The position numbers and the translations under genes were made by a program. A DNA stretch of 64,000 nt, taken from the NCBI RefSeq assembly GCF_049310885.1, contig NZ_JBMDYO010000002.1, forward strand, positions 248,001-312,000. Reading direction: 5' to 3'. Numbering within the stretch: the stretch's first letter is position 1; each line of letters starts with the position of its first letter. Positions 41,501 to 50,079 of this stretch are shown here, piece by piece. Under the pieces are notes generated by a model. That model was not told the DNA's origin, ran no database searches, and saw only the letters and a program-made list of their open reading frames with translations. Origin of the DNA: CAYZJV01 sp049310885 (GTDB lineage: Bacteria; Spirochaetota; Spirochaetia; Sphaerochaetales; Sphaerochaetaceae).

Positions 41501-42298
41501 ATGGGAGCGTGTAGATATCCAGTGGTAGTGGTAACCGGCAGTAGTCGGGGAATCGGAAAGGCAGTAGCGCTGCAGTTGGCGAAGGCAGGGTATGCCGTAG
41601 CGATCACCTATGCGGGTAACAAGAGTGCTGCCGAGGAAACGGTCAAAGAGTGCTCTGCATTGGCACCACATGAGGATATCCCTTTCTCTGCATTCCAACT
41701 CGATGTGGGAAGCAAGGAGAGTCGCAGTGCATTGGTAGAAGCGGTTTATGACTACTTTGGAACCATCGATGCCCTGGTCAACAACGCCGGAATGGCTCCC
41801 CGCCTACGCGCTGATATCATCGAAGCGAGCGAAGAGTCTTTTGAGGAAATCATAGGGACCAATCTCCAAGGGCCCTACTTCCTTACCCAAGCGTTTGCCA
41901 AACGCTGGCTGGCTACGAAAGAACCATCGAAGATAACCAGTGGAAGAAAGGTAGTCTTCGTCACCAGTGTTTCAGCACAGACGGTCTCGATCAATCGAGG
42001 TGATTATTGCATCTCAAAAGCAGGACTCTCCATGGCTGCATCGCTGTGGGCTGCCCGTCTGGCACCCGAAGGAATTCAAGTCTACGAGGTAAGACCAGGA
42101 ATCGTGGCTACCGATATGACAGCCAAGGTGAAGGAAAAATACGATCGGCTGATTGCTGAGGGACTGATCCCCCAAAACCGTTGGGGCAGTGGCGAAGATA
42201 CAGCAAAAGCGGTTGAGGCTATCTTGGGCGGGGCACTTGCCTATTCGACCGGAACGGTAATCCATACGGATGGGGGAATGCACATTCCTCAACTCTGA
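41501..42298 (+). CDS. Short-chain dehydrogenase (3-oxoacyl-ACP reductase-like)
   Basis: The protein is 265 residues from the ATG at 41501, which has GGAGG 5 bases upstream; the 54 bases before it are an unlikely extension. TGSSRGIGKAVALQL binds NADP, LVNNAGMAPR follows, VTSVSAQTVS holds catalytic Ser and YCISKAGL the Tyr-Lys. The end, STGTVIHTDGGMHIPQL, is typical of classical SDRs. It stands alone, divergent from the Gfo/Idh gene; the substrate is unknown. Confidence 0.87.
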   Translation: MGACRYPVVVVTGSSRGIGKAVALQLAKAGYAVAITYAGNKSAAEETVKECSALAPHEDIPFSAFQLDVGSKESRSALVEAVYDYFGTIDALVNNAGMAPRLRADIIEASEESFEEIIGTNLQGPYFLTQAFAKRWLATKEPSKITSGRKVVFVTSVSAQTVSINRGDYCISKAGLSMAASLWAARLAPEGIQVYEVRPGIVATDMTAKVKEKYDRLIAEGLIPQNRWGSGEDTAKAVEAILGGALAYSTGTVIHTDGGMHIPQL

Positions 42299-42308
42299 TC
42301 TTGAGCTT

Positions 42309-42341
42309 ATTGAGTGACAGGGGCCGTTCTTGTCACCCAAT
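42309..42341. terminator. Stem-loop between convergent genes
   Basis: ATTGAGTGACA (42309-42319) and TGTCACCCAAT (42331-42341) form a stem with one mismatch, placed between the ends of two convergent genes. No T-run, so bidirectional termination is only a suggestion. Confidence 0.4.
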
Positions 42342-42372
42342 GCGTACCAAACACTTCAATAGCCGTTGTTAT

Positions 42373-44391
42373 TCAAGTAAGGTACTTACCTTCTACGTAG
42401 TCACGCCATACTGTCTCGAACCAGAAATCCTCATCGGGAATCGGGCGGCATGGTATACACTCATGTATGCTCTTTCCTTTTTGAAAGCGGGTGGTGAAGA
42501 CAACGTTTCGCAAGGATTTATCTTCGGGTGTGTAGTACCAGAAGTTCTCCAGTTGTTCATGGATGGATTCTCCCTTCTGGGCTAGAACGAGTGCCGAGCC
42601 ACGACTGCCACCCCCCTGTTCCAAGTATGAGACAATCGCCTCTAGGTAAATCTGATGGGAGAGTACGAGATGGCGTGTCTGCAATAGCTTGGGCAGCAGA
42701 TGGGCAGTTCCGATTCGCAGATCGGCAAATGCCTGCACTTGGGTTGCAGCGGCTTTGAGTTCTTCAGCCAAAACCGTGCTACTACGGACCATGGAACCTG
42801 CTTTGCTCATCCGTTTGCGGTACGCTCCCCTATAATCCAACAAGGCAGTGAGATTATCCTCCGCATCTTTGCCTTCTTCGGTGAGACTCGTCTTGGCTAT
42901 GGCAAGGATCTCTTTTGCAGCAAGTAATGCAGGTTCTGAAAACATCTCCCACGTTAAGGTGGGTGTGCTATAGGAGCCCACGATCTTTCGTGATGCACGC
43001 TCTGCCCCCACCTGACCCGAGTTGAGGGCTGATCCACCAGGACGGGCTATACCGTGGGTACCGGCGACCTCCCCAATGGGGAAGAGATGGGAAATATTCA
43101 CCGACTCCCACCAGGTATCGACCGAGAGACCTCCATTGTTGTGTTGGGCACAGACAGCCACTTCCAATGGCTCCTTTGCCAAATCGATGCCATGTTCACG
43201 GTACAGTCCTATTGCCTGACTGTTCATCTGCTCAAGACGTGCATAGGGAGTCGCTCCAAGAGCTGCCGATTTTTCCAGGTAGCTCCTTGCTACCGCCCCG
43301 ATAGCATCAAGACTGAAAGGCTGGGAAGCATGTACGGAAGAGGGATTACGACGGAAATCCATGAACACGCGTCGACCCAGAAGAACCCGCTCACGGTAGA
43401 CAAGGATATCGATCAAAGAGGAACCATGGTCGGTAATCTTTCTCACATCAAACGGCCATTGATAGCCTTTGAGGAATATCGCATTGCAAAGGTTCTCCGT
43501 ACTGGGAAAGAAGGGTTGAAGGAACTCACGTTCATCGTTCCCATCGGCGTCGGTACTGAAATAGGTGGGGATTACCTGCTGGTAACTACCGCTGACATTC
43601 CAACGGAATTTGGTGGAAGCCAGACCGAATTGCGACTCGGTGAGATTGTTTGCCTGAGCTCCAATCTCCAAGGCAAGACCGATCGCGCCACTGTGGCAGG
43701 AGGGGTAGACCGAATCCTCATAGATACCACCGGGACCACCAGTTGCGAAGACCACATTGTCAGCCATATAGAGACAAAGCCCATAGGAGGACTCTTCCAC
43801 CCGCTTGCGATCTATAGCTACTGCTCCGACGATACGGTTGTCGCAGGTTATGAGGCGGACGACCTCGATCTGTTCGCGGATATCGACATTGCGCAGTCGG
43901 GCTTCATCCAAAAGCACCTCCACCATCCGCTTGGACGTGTAGGGACCAATCGAGCTGCCGCGTTCACGGATATCGTGGTCGGTTTGGTATCCGGCGTAGG
44001 CACCATAACGGTTGGTAGGGAACGGTACCCCCAAAGAACACAGATAATGGAATGCTTCGGTAGAGCCGATTGCCTCCACTAGAGCGGTATCACCATGCAT
44101 TGCTCCACCGCCAGAGAGATCGTGAGCCATTAAATAGGGTGAATCGGGTTCTTTGGTCCCTGTCGATAGACGGTAATAGGTCTGTTTGTCCGATCCAGTG
44201 TTGTAGGAAGTTCCCCCTTTCACCGATTCGGTGAGCACCACTAGGTCGTCCACTCCCAGTTGTTTCAGTCGACAGGCCGCCTTAAGGGCTGCAGCGCCGC
44301 TACCGACGACGAGTGTATGGACAGCTGAGACCTCAAGTGGGATGCCATCTACCACCAGATGCTGCGCGCGTGTATCCATGGTTTTCTTCAT
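42373..44391 (-). CDS. Fumarate-reductase/SDH-type flavoprotein
   Basis: A 672-residue FAD enzyme. The FAD-binding motif is TLVVGSGAAALKAACRL near residue 26. ESVKGGTSYNTGSDKQTYYR and GGGAMHGDTALVEAIGS follow as in the succinate dehydrogenase/fumarate reductase flavoprotein family, with NVVFATGGPGGIYEDS and a late FPIGEVAGTHGIARPGGSALNSGQVGAERAS FAD loop. No signal peptide or heme/FeS subunit gene is present, so it is probably a soluble reductase of an unsaturated acid or ketone. It overlaps the LacI gene by 4 bases. Confidence 0.85.
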   Translation of the reverse strand: MKKTMDTRAQHLVVDGIPLEVSAVHTLVVGSGAAALKAACRLKQLGVDDLVVLTESVKGGTSYNTGSDKQTYYRLSTGTKEPDSPYLMAHDLSGGGAMHGDTALVEAIGSTEAFHYLCSLGVPFPTNRYGAYAGYQTDHDIRERGSSIGPYTSKRMVEVLLDEARLRNVDIREQIEVVRLITCDNRIVGAVAIDRKRVEESSYGLCLYMADNVVFATGGPGGIYEDSVYPSCHSGAIGLALEIGAQANNLTESQFGLASTKFRWNVSGSYQQVIPTYFSTDADGNDEREFLQPFFPSTENLCNAIFLKGYQWPFDVRKITDHGSSLIDILVYRERVLLGRRVFMDFRRNPSSVHASQPFSLDAIGAVARSYLEKSAALGATPYARLEQMNSQAIGLYREHGIDLAKEPLEVAVCAQHNNGGLSVDTWWESVNISHLFPIGEVAGTHGIARPGGSALNSGQVGAERASRKIVGSYSTPTLTWEMFSEPALLAAKEILAIAKTSLTEEGKDAEDNLTALLDYRGAYRKRMSKAGSMVRSSTVLAEELKAAATQVQAFADLRIGTAHLLPKLLQTRHLVLSHQIYLEAIVSYLEQGGGSRGSALVLAQKGESIHEQLENFWYYTPEDKSLRNVVFTTRFQKGKSIHECIPCRPIPDEDFWFETVWRDYVEGKYLT

Positions 44392-45407
44392 AGCGTATCT
44401 CCCGATACATAGTCACAATCCAGACGAATATGGACCGGCTTGTCCAATCTTCCGATAATACGGCGCTTGAGGACCTTGGCCGATTCCAAACCTAAGCGGT
44501 GGGTATCGAAACGGATCGTGTCGATCCTCCGGTCGATCAACTCGAGCGCCGAGGAATCGTCATAACCGGTCAAAAAGAAATCCTTAGGAAAGGAATAACC
44601 ACAGCGTATCCCATCGTTATAGATATCGATCGCCACATAGTCATTGAAACAGACGATCGCATTATAGCCCTTCTCGTGCAGGGTATGGGTAAAGCCGTGA
44701 GGGATATCCTGGATTGACTGGAACTCATAGACATCGCTTTCCACATCGAAAGGGATACCGAAACGGGCACATGCGTGGGCAAGACCGTTACGCCGCTCAT
44801 TGTCGACATAGGCGACCGGTGGGAAACCGATATAACAGAGATGGACCACCTTGTGCACACGCTGGCGGGCTTTGGCGACCATCCTCTCCACCAGGATTCC
44901 CATAGCCTGTTCACTATCGTAGATCACCGAATCGTGACGCGGGGCATAGCGGTTTACCAGAAGAAGGGGAATACCCCGTTCTCGGATGCGTTTCACCAGA
45001 GAGGGCTTTGGTGTCGTAAAACTGAAAATACAGGCGTCCACATCGCCCAACTTCTTATGGTGGAGCCCCTTGTCATCACTCTGGTTTATGCGGACGATCA
45101 CATTGGCCTTCACATCATCGAATCCCTGGTAGAGGCCTTTTATGAACTCATTGATATCGTAAAAGAGATTGACTGATGCGCTACGGGTCTCGGGTAGGAA
45201 AAGGACGATATTGAGGATCGCCCTACTCTGCTGCTTGCGGATATTGCGCTTACGATACCCCAGGCGCTCGGCTGTCTCGAGTACCAACTCACGTTTGTCC
45301 TCGGTGGTAAGAACAGAGTTGTTCAAAACCCGACTTACCGTACTGGCAGAGGTACCGCACGCGTCTGCGATATCCTGTAGGGTCACCCGCTTGTCGGTCT
45401 GCTTCAT
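44388..45407 (-). CDS. LacI-family transcriptional regulator
   Basis: A 339-residue regulator. The N-terminal helix-turn-helix is VTLQDIADACGTSASTVSRVLNN with the hinge LGYRKRNIRKQQSRA; the periplasmic-binding-like effector domain follows (ILNIVLFLPETRSASVNLFY to FFLTGYDDSSALELIDRRIDTIRFD). It is encoded between the two flavoenzymes with 4-base overlaps on both sides. It is a good candidate for binding the paired TGCATGCA sites at 46648-46677 and so for autoregulating this operon and perhaps the divergent tct operon. Confidence 0.92.
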   Translation of the reverse strand: MKQTDKRVTLQDIADACGTSASTVSRVLNNSVLTTEDKRELVLETAERLGYRKRNIRKQQSRAILNIVLFLPETRSASVNLFYDINEFIKGLYQGFDDVKANVIVRINQSDDKGLHHKKLGDVDACIFSFTTPKPSLVKRIRERGIPLLLVNRYAPRHDSVIYDSEQAMGILVERMVAKARQRVHKVVHLCYIGFPPVAYVDNERRNGLAHACARFGIPFDVESDVYEFQSIQDIPHGFTHTLHEKGYNAIVCFNDYVAIDIYNDGIRCGYSFPKDFFLTGYDDSSALELIDRRIDTIRFDTHRLGLESAKVLKRRIIGRLDKPVHIRLDCDYVSGDTL

Positions 45408-46606
45408 GTGCGCCCCTGCAGCTGTTTGAGCATCCCCCTATAATAGGGATCGTAGACGACACATCCATCGTGTAACTGGTTCACCATAAGTCGTGTGCAG
45501 GCAGAACAGGCGGTGCAGTAGTTGATAGCCTCTCCGGTGCGTAGTTTCTCTGGATAGAGGGGATCGGCGAAACTTTGGCGCCCGAAACCGATCATATCGA
45601 CCAAACCATGTTCCAGGTTCTCTTCAGCATAATCAGGAGCCTCTTCACGCAAGATCGTATAGGCAGAACCGATGATCTTCATAGCCGAAAGGACATCTGC
45701 CGATGCGATGGCATCCCGGGCCTCCTTGCAGTAACGGAAGTGATGCAGGTAAAAATACTTGGAGGGATTAGTAGGACGAGTAATCTCGCTCGTCCATCCG
45801 GGGATTCCCGCCGATACATTGATATAATCGGCTCCCTCAGTCGCCATCATGGCAATCAGTCGTTTCATCTCGGTAAGATCCTCGATATAACTGTCGGGAG
45901 AAGCGGTACCACACCCTCCCCTGATACCTTCGAACATAGAAATCCGTGAACCGAGGATGAAACCATCCTTTCCGAGACTGGATTTGAGTTCCCTGAGGCT
46001 CTCACGGATGAAACGGGTACGGTTCTCGAAAGAGGTGCCCCATTTGTCATCCCTAGTATTGGATGGACGGAGCATCTCGGCTCCGAAATAACCATGGCAA
46101 AGTTTGAAGTCGATTCCATCGGCTCCTGCCTCGTGGCTCAGGTGAGAAGCCTCTACCATCATCTGCCGGATCTCCTCCACCTCAGCTGAGGAAAGTAGCT
46201 CAGCGTTCCCTCTATCACGATCGTATAGGGCAACCTGGCGGGAGAAAGCACCCGACTTGCGCCCACTATGGGTAAGTTGGAACAACAGAAGCCCATCGGG
46301 GTTTTCGGTCTTGAAGGCATCAACGAGCTTTTTAAAGCTATCGAGGTTCTTTCGATTCATTACCATGCCATTGACGCGGGCTTTGGAGCGCTCATCTACG
46401 CTGATAGCCTCAACCACTACCAGTCCCCATTTTCCACGGGCGAGCTGTACATACCGATTGCGAGTCCTCTCGGAGACCTCCCCTGCCGGACCTCCGTCAT
46501 TTCCCTCCATCGCCTGAACAACCAGACGGTTCGGGGCACGTTTTTGTCCAATGGAAAGAGGAGAGAAGAGAGTGCTCCATTTTTCGGGTGTTTTCTGCAT
46601 ATTCAT
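45404..46606 (-). CDS. Old Yellow Enzyme-family NADH:flavin oxidoreductase
   Basis: The protein is 400 residues from the ATG at 46606 (GGAGG 7 bases upstream). The FMN-binding TIM barrel begins LFSPLSIGQKRAPNRLVVQAM, with the GADGIDFKLCHGYFGAEMLRPSNTR motif (His/Tyr) of the 2,4-dienoyl-CoA reductase/TMADH branch. The C-terminus keeps the iron-sulphur motif YCTACSACTRLMVNQLHDGC but ends 20 residues later, so the FAD/NAD domain of the 650-residue relatives is missing. It may use the flavoprotein encoded in the same operon as electron partner. Confidence 0.87.
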   Translation of the reverse strand: MNMQKTPEKWSTLFSPLSIGQKRAPNRLVVQAMEGNDGGPAGEVSERTRNRYVQLARGKWGLVVVEAISVDERSKARVNGMVMNRKNLDSFKKLVDAFKTENPDGLLLFQLTHSGRKSGAFSRQVALYDRDRGNAELLSSAEVEEIRQMMVEASHLSHEAGADGIDFKLCHGYFGAEMLRPSNTRDDKWGTSFENRTRFIRESLRELKSSLGKDGFILGSRISMFEGIRGGCGTASPDSYIEDLTEMKRLIAMMATEGADYINVSAGIPGWTSEITRPTNPSKYFYLHHFRYCKEARDAIASADVLSAMKIIGSAYTILREEAPDYAEENLEHGLVDMIGFGRQSFADPLYPEKLRTGEAINYCTACSACTRLMVNQLHDGCVVYDPYYRGMLKQLQGRT

Positions 46607-46647
46607 GGGAAGGCCTCCTGTGGCGGCCCAGGGGTCGCTCGTCACTT

Positions 46648-46677
46648 TTGCATGCAAGAGAATAATCTTTGCATGCA
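46648..46677. promoter_or_regulatory. Paired TGCATGCA operators
   Basis: TTGCATGCA occurs at 46648-46656 and 46669-46677, 21 bases (two helix turns) apart. Both lie at and just after the predicted start of the minus-strand operon, so a bound LacI-type dimer pair would block it. Confidence 0.55.
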
Positions 46678-46680
46678 GAA

Positions 46681-46708
46681 ATTATACCCTAACGATTGGC
46701 TGTGTCAA
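46681..46708 (-). promoter_or_regulatory. Consensus promoter of the OYE-lacI-flavoprotein operon
   Basis: On the minus strand perfect TTGACA (46703-46708), a 16-base spacer and perfect TATAAT (46681-46686). Confidence 0.8.
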
Positions 46709-46755
46709 CAAAAAGCCTTGGAAAAAATTTTTACGTATTTTTCAACAGGAAAGTT

Positions 46756-46784
46756 TTGTATTCGTAACTTTTCCGTGATACACT
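46756..46784 (+). promoter_or_regulatory. Promoter of the tctCBA operon
   Basis: TTGTAT (46756-46761), a 17-base spacer and TACACT (46779-46784). An imperfect inverted repeat, GGAAAGTT and AACTTTTCC (46748-46775), overlaps it and may be a regulator site. Confidence 0.5.
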
Positions 46785-46818
46785 ATCGGTGAATCGCAAA
46801 TTAGAGGAGGATTCGAAC

Positions 46819-47853
46819 ATGAAAAAATCGAAAGTACTACTGATTACCCTGATTCTCGCACTCTTTTCGCTCTCTGCCCTTGGTGCAGCAGGTGCGGCAG
46901 AAGCAGCAGGCGACTATGCCTGGCAGCCCACAAAGCCGATCAACTTGATCGTACCCTGGGGTGCCGGTGGATCGACAGACCGCAGCGCACGTACAACCGC
47001 TGCTATCGTTGAAGAGGCACTCGGAGCAAGTGTCGTCATCGTCAACCAGGCTGGAGCCTCCGGTTCTCTGGGAACGAAGGCAACCATGGATGCACCGCAT
47101 GATGGTTATACTTGGACAGCCGGTGCTGTAAAGGACCTTGGCGTCTACAAGATCCAGGGACTACTGGACACCACACTCGATGATTGGCGCATCTACACCA
47201 ATGTAGCTATGCCGAACGTCATCTCTGTAAACGTAGATTCACCCTATAAGACATTCGACGATCTGTTGGCTGCCTTCAAGGCAAATCCAGGACAGGTAAA
47301 GGTCGCAACTGCTGGAGTCAACTCAGCCGGACATACCGCCATGGAACTGCTCTCAAGCTACACAGGAATTAAATATCGCCATATCACCTATGATGGTGGA
47401 GCTCCAGCAGTTACCGCTACCGTCGGTGGAGAAGCCGATGTTGTTCCTCAGCTCTCAGTTGAACAGGTCGATATGATCAAGGCTGGAAAACTCCGCCCAC
47501 TCGTCGTTCTTACCGATGCTCCATTGGAGATCGAAGGCTACGAAGGAACTATCCCATCAATTAAGGATTGGATTCCCGAATACAAGAGTGCAGCACAGTA
47601 TTTCGCCATCTTCGTGCCAGCCGATGTTCCTCAGGCAGTACTCGATACCCTCGACCAGATCTGGGAAGAGAAGGTCATGACCAGCGACTCATTGCGCCAG
47701 TGGGCACGTGAGAACGCAGTCGTTTTCGACCCAGCCTATGGCCAGAGTGCATTCGACAAGTCTTTTGGCATGGTCCAGATTGACGCATGGCTAAAGCATG
47801 CTGCCGGCGACACGGTCATGAGCCCTGAAGCTGTCGGTATTCCCCGTCCGTAA
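46819..47853 (+). CDS. tctC: Tripartite tricarboxylate transporter binding protein
   Basis: The protein is 344 residues from the ATG at 46819, which has GAGGAGG 8 bases upstream. The signal peptide MKKSKVLLITLILALFSLSA ends near LGAAGAAEAAGD. The mature Bug/TctC fold shows KPINLIVPWGAGGSTDRSAR, VVNQAGASGSLG-like VIVNQAGASGSLGTKATM, AGVNSAGHTAMELL and PAVTATVGGEADVVPQ. It binds a carboxylate or acid sugar in the periplasm and delivers it to TctAB. It is first in the operon. Confidence 0.92.
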   Translation: MKKSKVLLITLILALFSLSALGAAGAAEAAGDYAWQPTKPINLIVPWGAGGSTDRSARTTAAIVEEALGASVVIVNQAGASGSLGTKATMDAPHDGYTWTAGAVKDLGVYKIQGLLDTTLDDWRIYTNVAMPNVISVNVDSPYKTFDDLLAAFKANPGQVKVATAGVNSAGHTAMELLSSYTGIKYRHITYDGGAPAVTATVGGEADVVPQLSVEQVDMIKAGKLRPLVVLTDAPLEIEGYEGTIPSIKDWIPEYKSAAQYFAIFVPADVPQAVLDTLDQIWEEKVMTSDSLRQWARENAVVFDPAYGQSAFDKSFGMVQIDAWLKHAAGDTVMSPEAVGIPRP

Positions 47854-47875
47854 TTACTGTATGATACCTGTGGAT

Positions 47876-47901
47876 ACCGGACATGCCAGTGCATGTCCGG
47901 T
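47876..47901 (+). other. Stem-loop between tctC and tctB
   Basis: ACCGGACATGC (47876-47886) and GCATGTCCGGT (47891-47901) form a perfect 11-bp stem with a 4-base loop, 22 bases after the tctC stop. No T-run follows. Confidence 0.7.
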
Positions 47902-47939
47902 TCCCATGTTCTACACACCTACCTGTGAGGAGTTTTCGT

Positions 47940-48509
47940 ATGTCCCCAGTGAAGACACCACCGAATAAGAAACAACCTGCCGGCAACCGAATGCCGAAAG
48001 CCGATTTCATTACATCCATCATATTGATGGTATTCTCGGCCTTCGTTTTAATAGAATCAATCAGGATGCCGCGTCTGGAACATAGGAATATCAACCCATA
48101 CTCCATACCCGGTCTCGTCCCCGCGGTCTTGGGAGTAATCATGGGATTCTTCAGCATCACCCTCTTCATCCGCTCCATGCGTCATGGAGGGCACCTGATG
48201 CTCAAAAGACATGAACCGTCACCCGAAATTACAGCAAAGCCCAGCTTCTGGAAGAAGCCGGAGACCATTCGAGTCTTGCTGACCGTCGGTTTCTGTCTCT
48301 TGTATGCCATCATACTCGTTGGTTGGGTATGGTACCCGATAGCCACATTCGTCTTCACATTCATTTTCATCGTACTGTTCGAATATGACAGGAGCAAACT
48401 TGCCAAAGAACAGATACGCATCTATGTGATCGCGGCTATTGAAGCACTACTTACCGCGGTATTGGTATCGGTGGTATTCCGTTATCTCTTCCTGATCCGT
48501 CTGCCATAG
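47940..48509 (+). CDS. tctB: Tripartite tricarboxylate transporter small subunit
   Basis: The protein is 189 residues from the ATG at 47940 (GAGGAG 7 bases upstream; the frame opens 57 bases earlier inside the stem-loop). Four hydrophobic segments are seen, the first DFITSIILMVFSAFVLIESI, followed by PYSIPGLVPAVLGVIMGFFS as in TctB proteins. The N-terminal 20 residues are basic and cytoplasmic. Confidence 0.85.
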   Translation: MSPVKTPPNKKQPAGNRMPKADFITSIILMVFSAFVLIESIRMPRLEHRNINPYSIPGLVPAVLGVIMGFFSITLFIRSMRHGGHLMLKRHEPSPEITAKPSFWKKPETIRVLLTVGFCLLYAIILVGWVWYPIATFVFTFIFIVLFEYDRSKLAKEQIRIYVIAAIEALLTAVLVSVVFRYLFLIRLP

Positions 48510-48519
48510 GAGTCACACC

Positions 48520-50049
48520 ATGTTAGAAGGTCTGCAAATGCTGGGAATCGGGCTCACCCGGTTCCTTACCTTAGGTTCACTATTCAATGTCTTGTGGGCA
48601 GTCCAGCTGGGAATCATCGTCGGCATGTTACCTGGACTGACAGCTACGATGGGTATCGCGCTGCTGGTCACACTCACCTTCCGAATGCCTGCGGACGAGG
48701 CTGTTCTAATCCTTATCTGCATGTATATCGGATCGATTTATGGGGGAAGCAGGAGTGCAATTCTCCTAAATATCCCCGGCACACCGGCAAGTGCCGCAAC
48801 TGCTGTAGATGGGCACCCGCTTTCACGTCAAGGACGTGCAGGAGAGGCAATCGGTATAGCTACTACAGGATCGTTCTTAGGATCTGTGATCGGAATGATC
48901 ATGCTTGCTCTCTTCACCCCTATTATCGGTAACTTCGCCCTCAACTTCCAATCGATTGAGTTCTTCTGGCTTGCAATATTCGGCGTAGTCATCAGTGGAT
49001 CACTCACAGCCCCGAAAGACCCGCTCAAAGGGTGGATAGCAGGCTTCTTCGGTCTCATGATAGCCATGATTGGTATGGAGGGAATCCACGCCCATGTCCG
49101 ATTCTCCTATGGATTGGTTGAACTTTCCGGTGGTATCAGACTGATACCCGCTATGGTTGGAGCATTCGGTTTCTCTGAAGTAATCAGTATGATGAAACAC
49201 CAAAAGGTGGAGATCATCAAGAGTGATATCAATCGGGTCATCCCTAAATTCAAGACTATAGCAAAACACTGGAAGACCATTATTCGTAGTGGCCTGATCG
49301 GTACATTCGCCGGAGCCATTCCGGGTGTCGGAGAGGATATCGGAGCATGGGTGAGTTACGACTTCGCCCGTCGCGCTAGCAAGGAACCAGAAAAGTTCGG
49401 CCATGGAAGCATTGAAGGGCTAATCGCCAGTGAGACGGGTAACAATGCAGCCGTCGGTGGAGCCATTATCCCTGTCCTCTCGCTTGCTATTCCAGGTTCG
49501 GCACCAGCTGCAGTTTTACTGGCTGCCATGTATATCCATGGGGTCCGCCCCGGTCCACTGATCATGATAGAGAATCCACAATTCGTCTATTCTGTAGTTG
49601 CCATGTTCCTCTTGGCAACCGTGGCCATGTTCATACTCGGTCTCTCGATGGTCCGTGGCCTGGTCAAGGTTCTCGAGGTTCCCCGCAGCAAACTCATGCC
49701 GGTCGTATTCGTACTCTGCGTCATAGGCTCCTACGCGGTTGAATCTCGCCACTTCGATATCATCATTATGGTGATCTTCGGTATCCTCGGGTATGTCATG
49801 CAGGAGCTCGAATATCCTGTGGCGCCCATGGTATTGGGAATCATTCTAGGAGAGATTCTGGATAAAAACCTCAGACGTGCTCTCGTTGTAACCGATGGAA
49901 ATCTTGAGCCATTCTTCACCAGACCCATCTCACTCGTGCTCATCTTCTTCATTCTCTTGAGTCTGGTAAGCAAGGCACGCTGGTTCTCCCTTTTTAAAGC
50001 AAGAATGTGGCTGGGAATCAAATCGTTGTTTGGAAAAAAACACGCTTAG
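48520..50049 (+). CDS. tctA: Tripartite tricarboxylate transporter large permease
   Basis: A 509-residue membrane protein with about 12 segments. GIIVGMLPGLTATMGIALLV, MYIGSIYGGSRSAILLNIPGTPASAATAVDGHPLSRQGRAGEAI and EGLIASETGNNAAVGGAIIPVLSLAIPGSAPAAVLLAAM are the conserved TctA loops. Length is normal (about 500). It is the ion-coupled channel subunit. It starts 10 bases after tctB. Confidence 0.93.
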   Translation: MLEGLQMLGIGLTRFLTLGSLFNVLWAVQLGIIVGMLPGLTATMGIALLVTLTFRMPADEAVLILICMYIGSIYGGSRSAILLNIPGTPASAATAVDGHPLSRQGRAGEAIGIATTGSFLGSVIGMIMLALFTPIIGNFALNFQSIEFFWLAIFGVVISGSLTAPKDPLKGWIAGFFGLMIAMIGMEGIHAHVRFSYGLVELSGGIRLIPAMVGAFGFSEVISMMKHQKVEIIKSDINRVIPKFKTIAKHWKTIIRSGLIGTFAGAIPGVGEDIGAWVSYDFARRASKEPEKFGHGSIEGLIASETGNNAAVGGAIIPVLSLAIPGSAPAAVLLAAMYIHGVRPGPLIMIENPQFVYSVVAMFLLATVAMFILGLSMVRGLVKVLEVPRSKLMPVVFVLCVIGSYAVESRHFDIIIMVIFGILGYVMQELEYPVAPMVLGIILGEILDKNLRRALVVTDGNLEPFFTRPISLVLIFFILLSLVSKARWFSLFKARMWLGIKSLFGKKHA

Positions 50050-50079
50050 GAGATAATACCAACGTAAGGAGTAGATACT

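Noticed and set aside
43054..44082. 342-codon plus-strand frame opposite the flavoprotein
   Set aside because: The minus-strand flavoprotein has clear FAD motifs and operon overlaps; the opposite product has no known motif or start signal.
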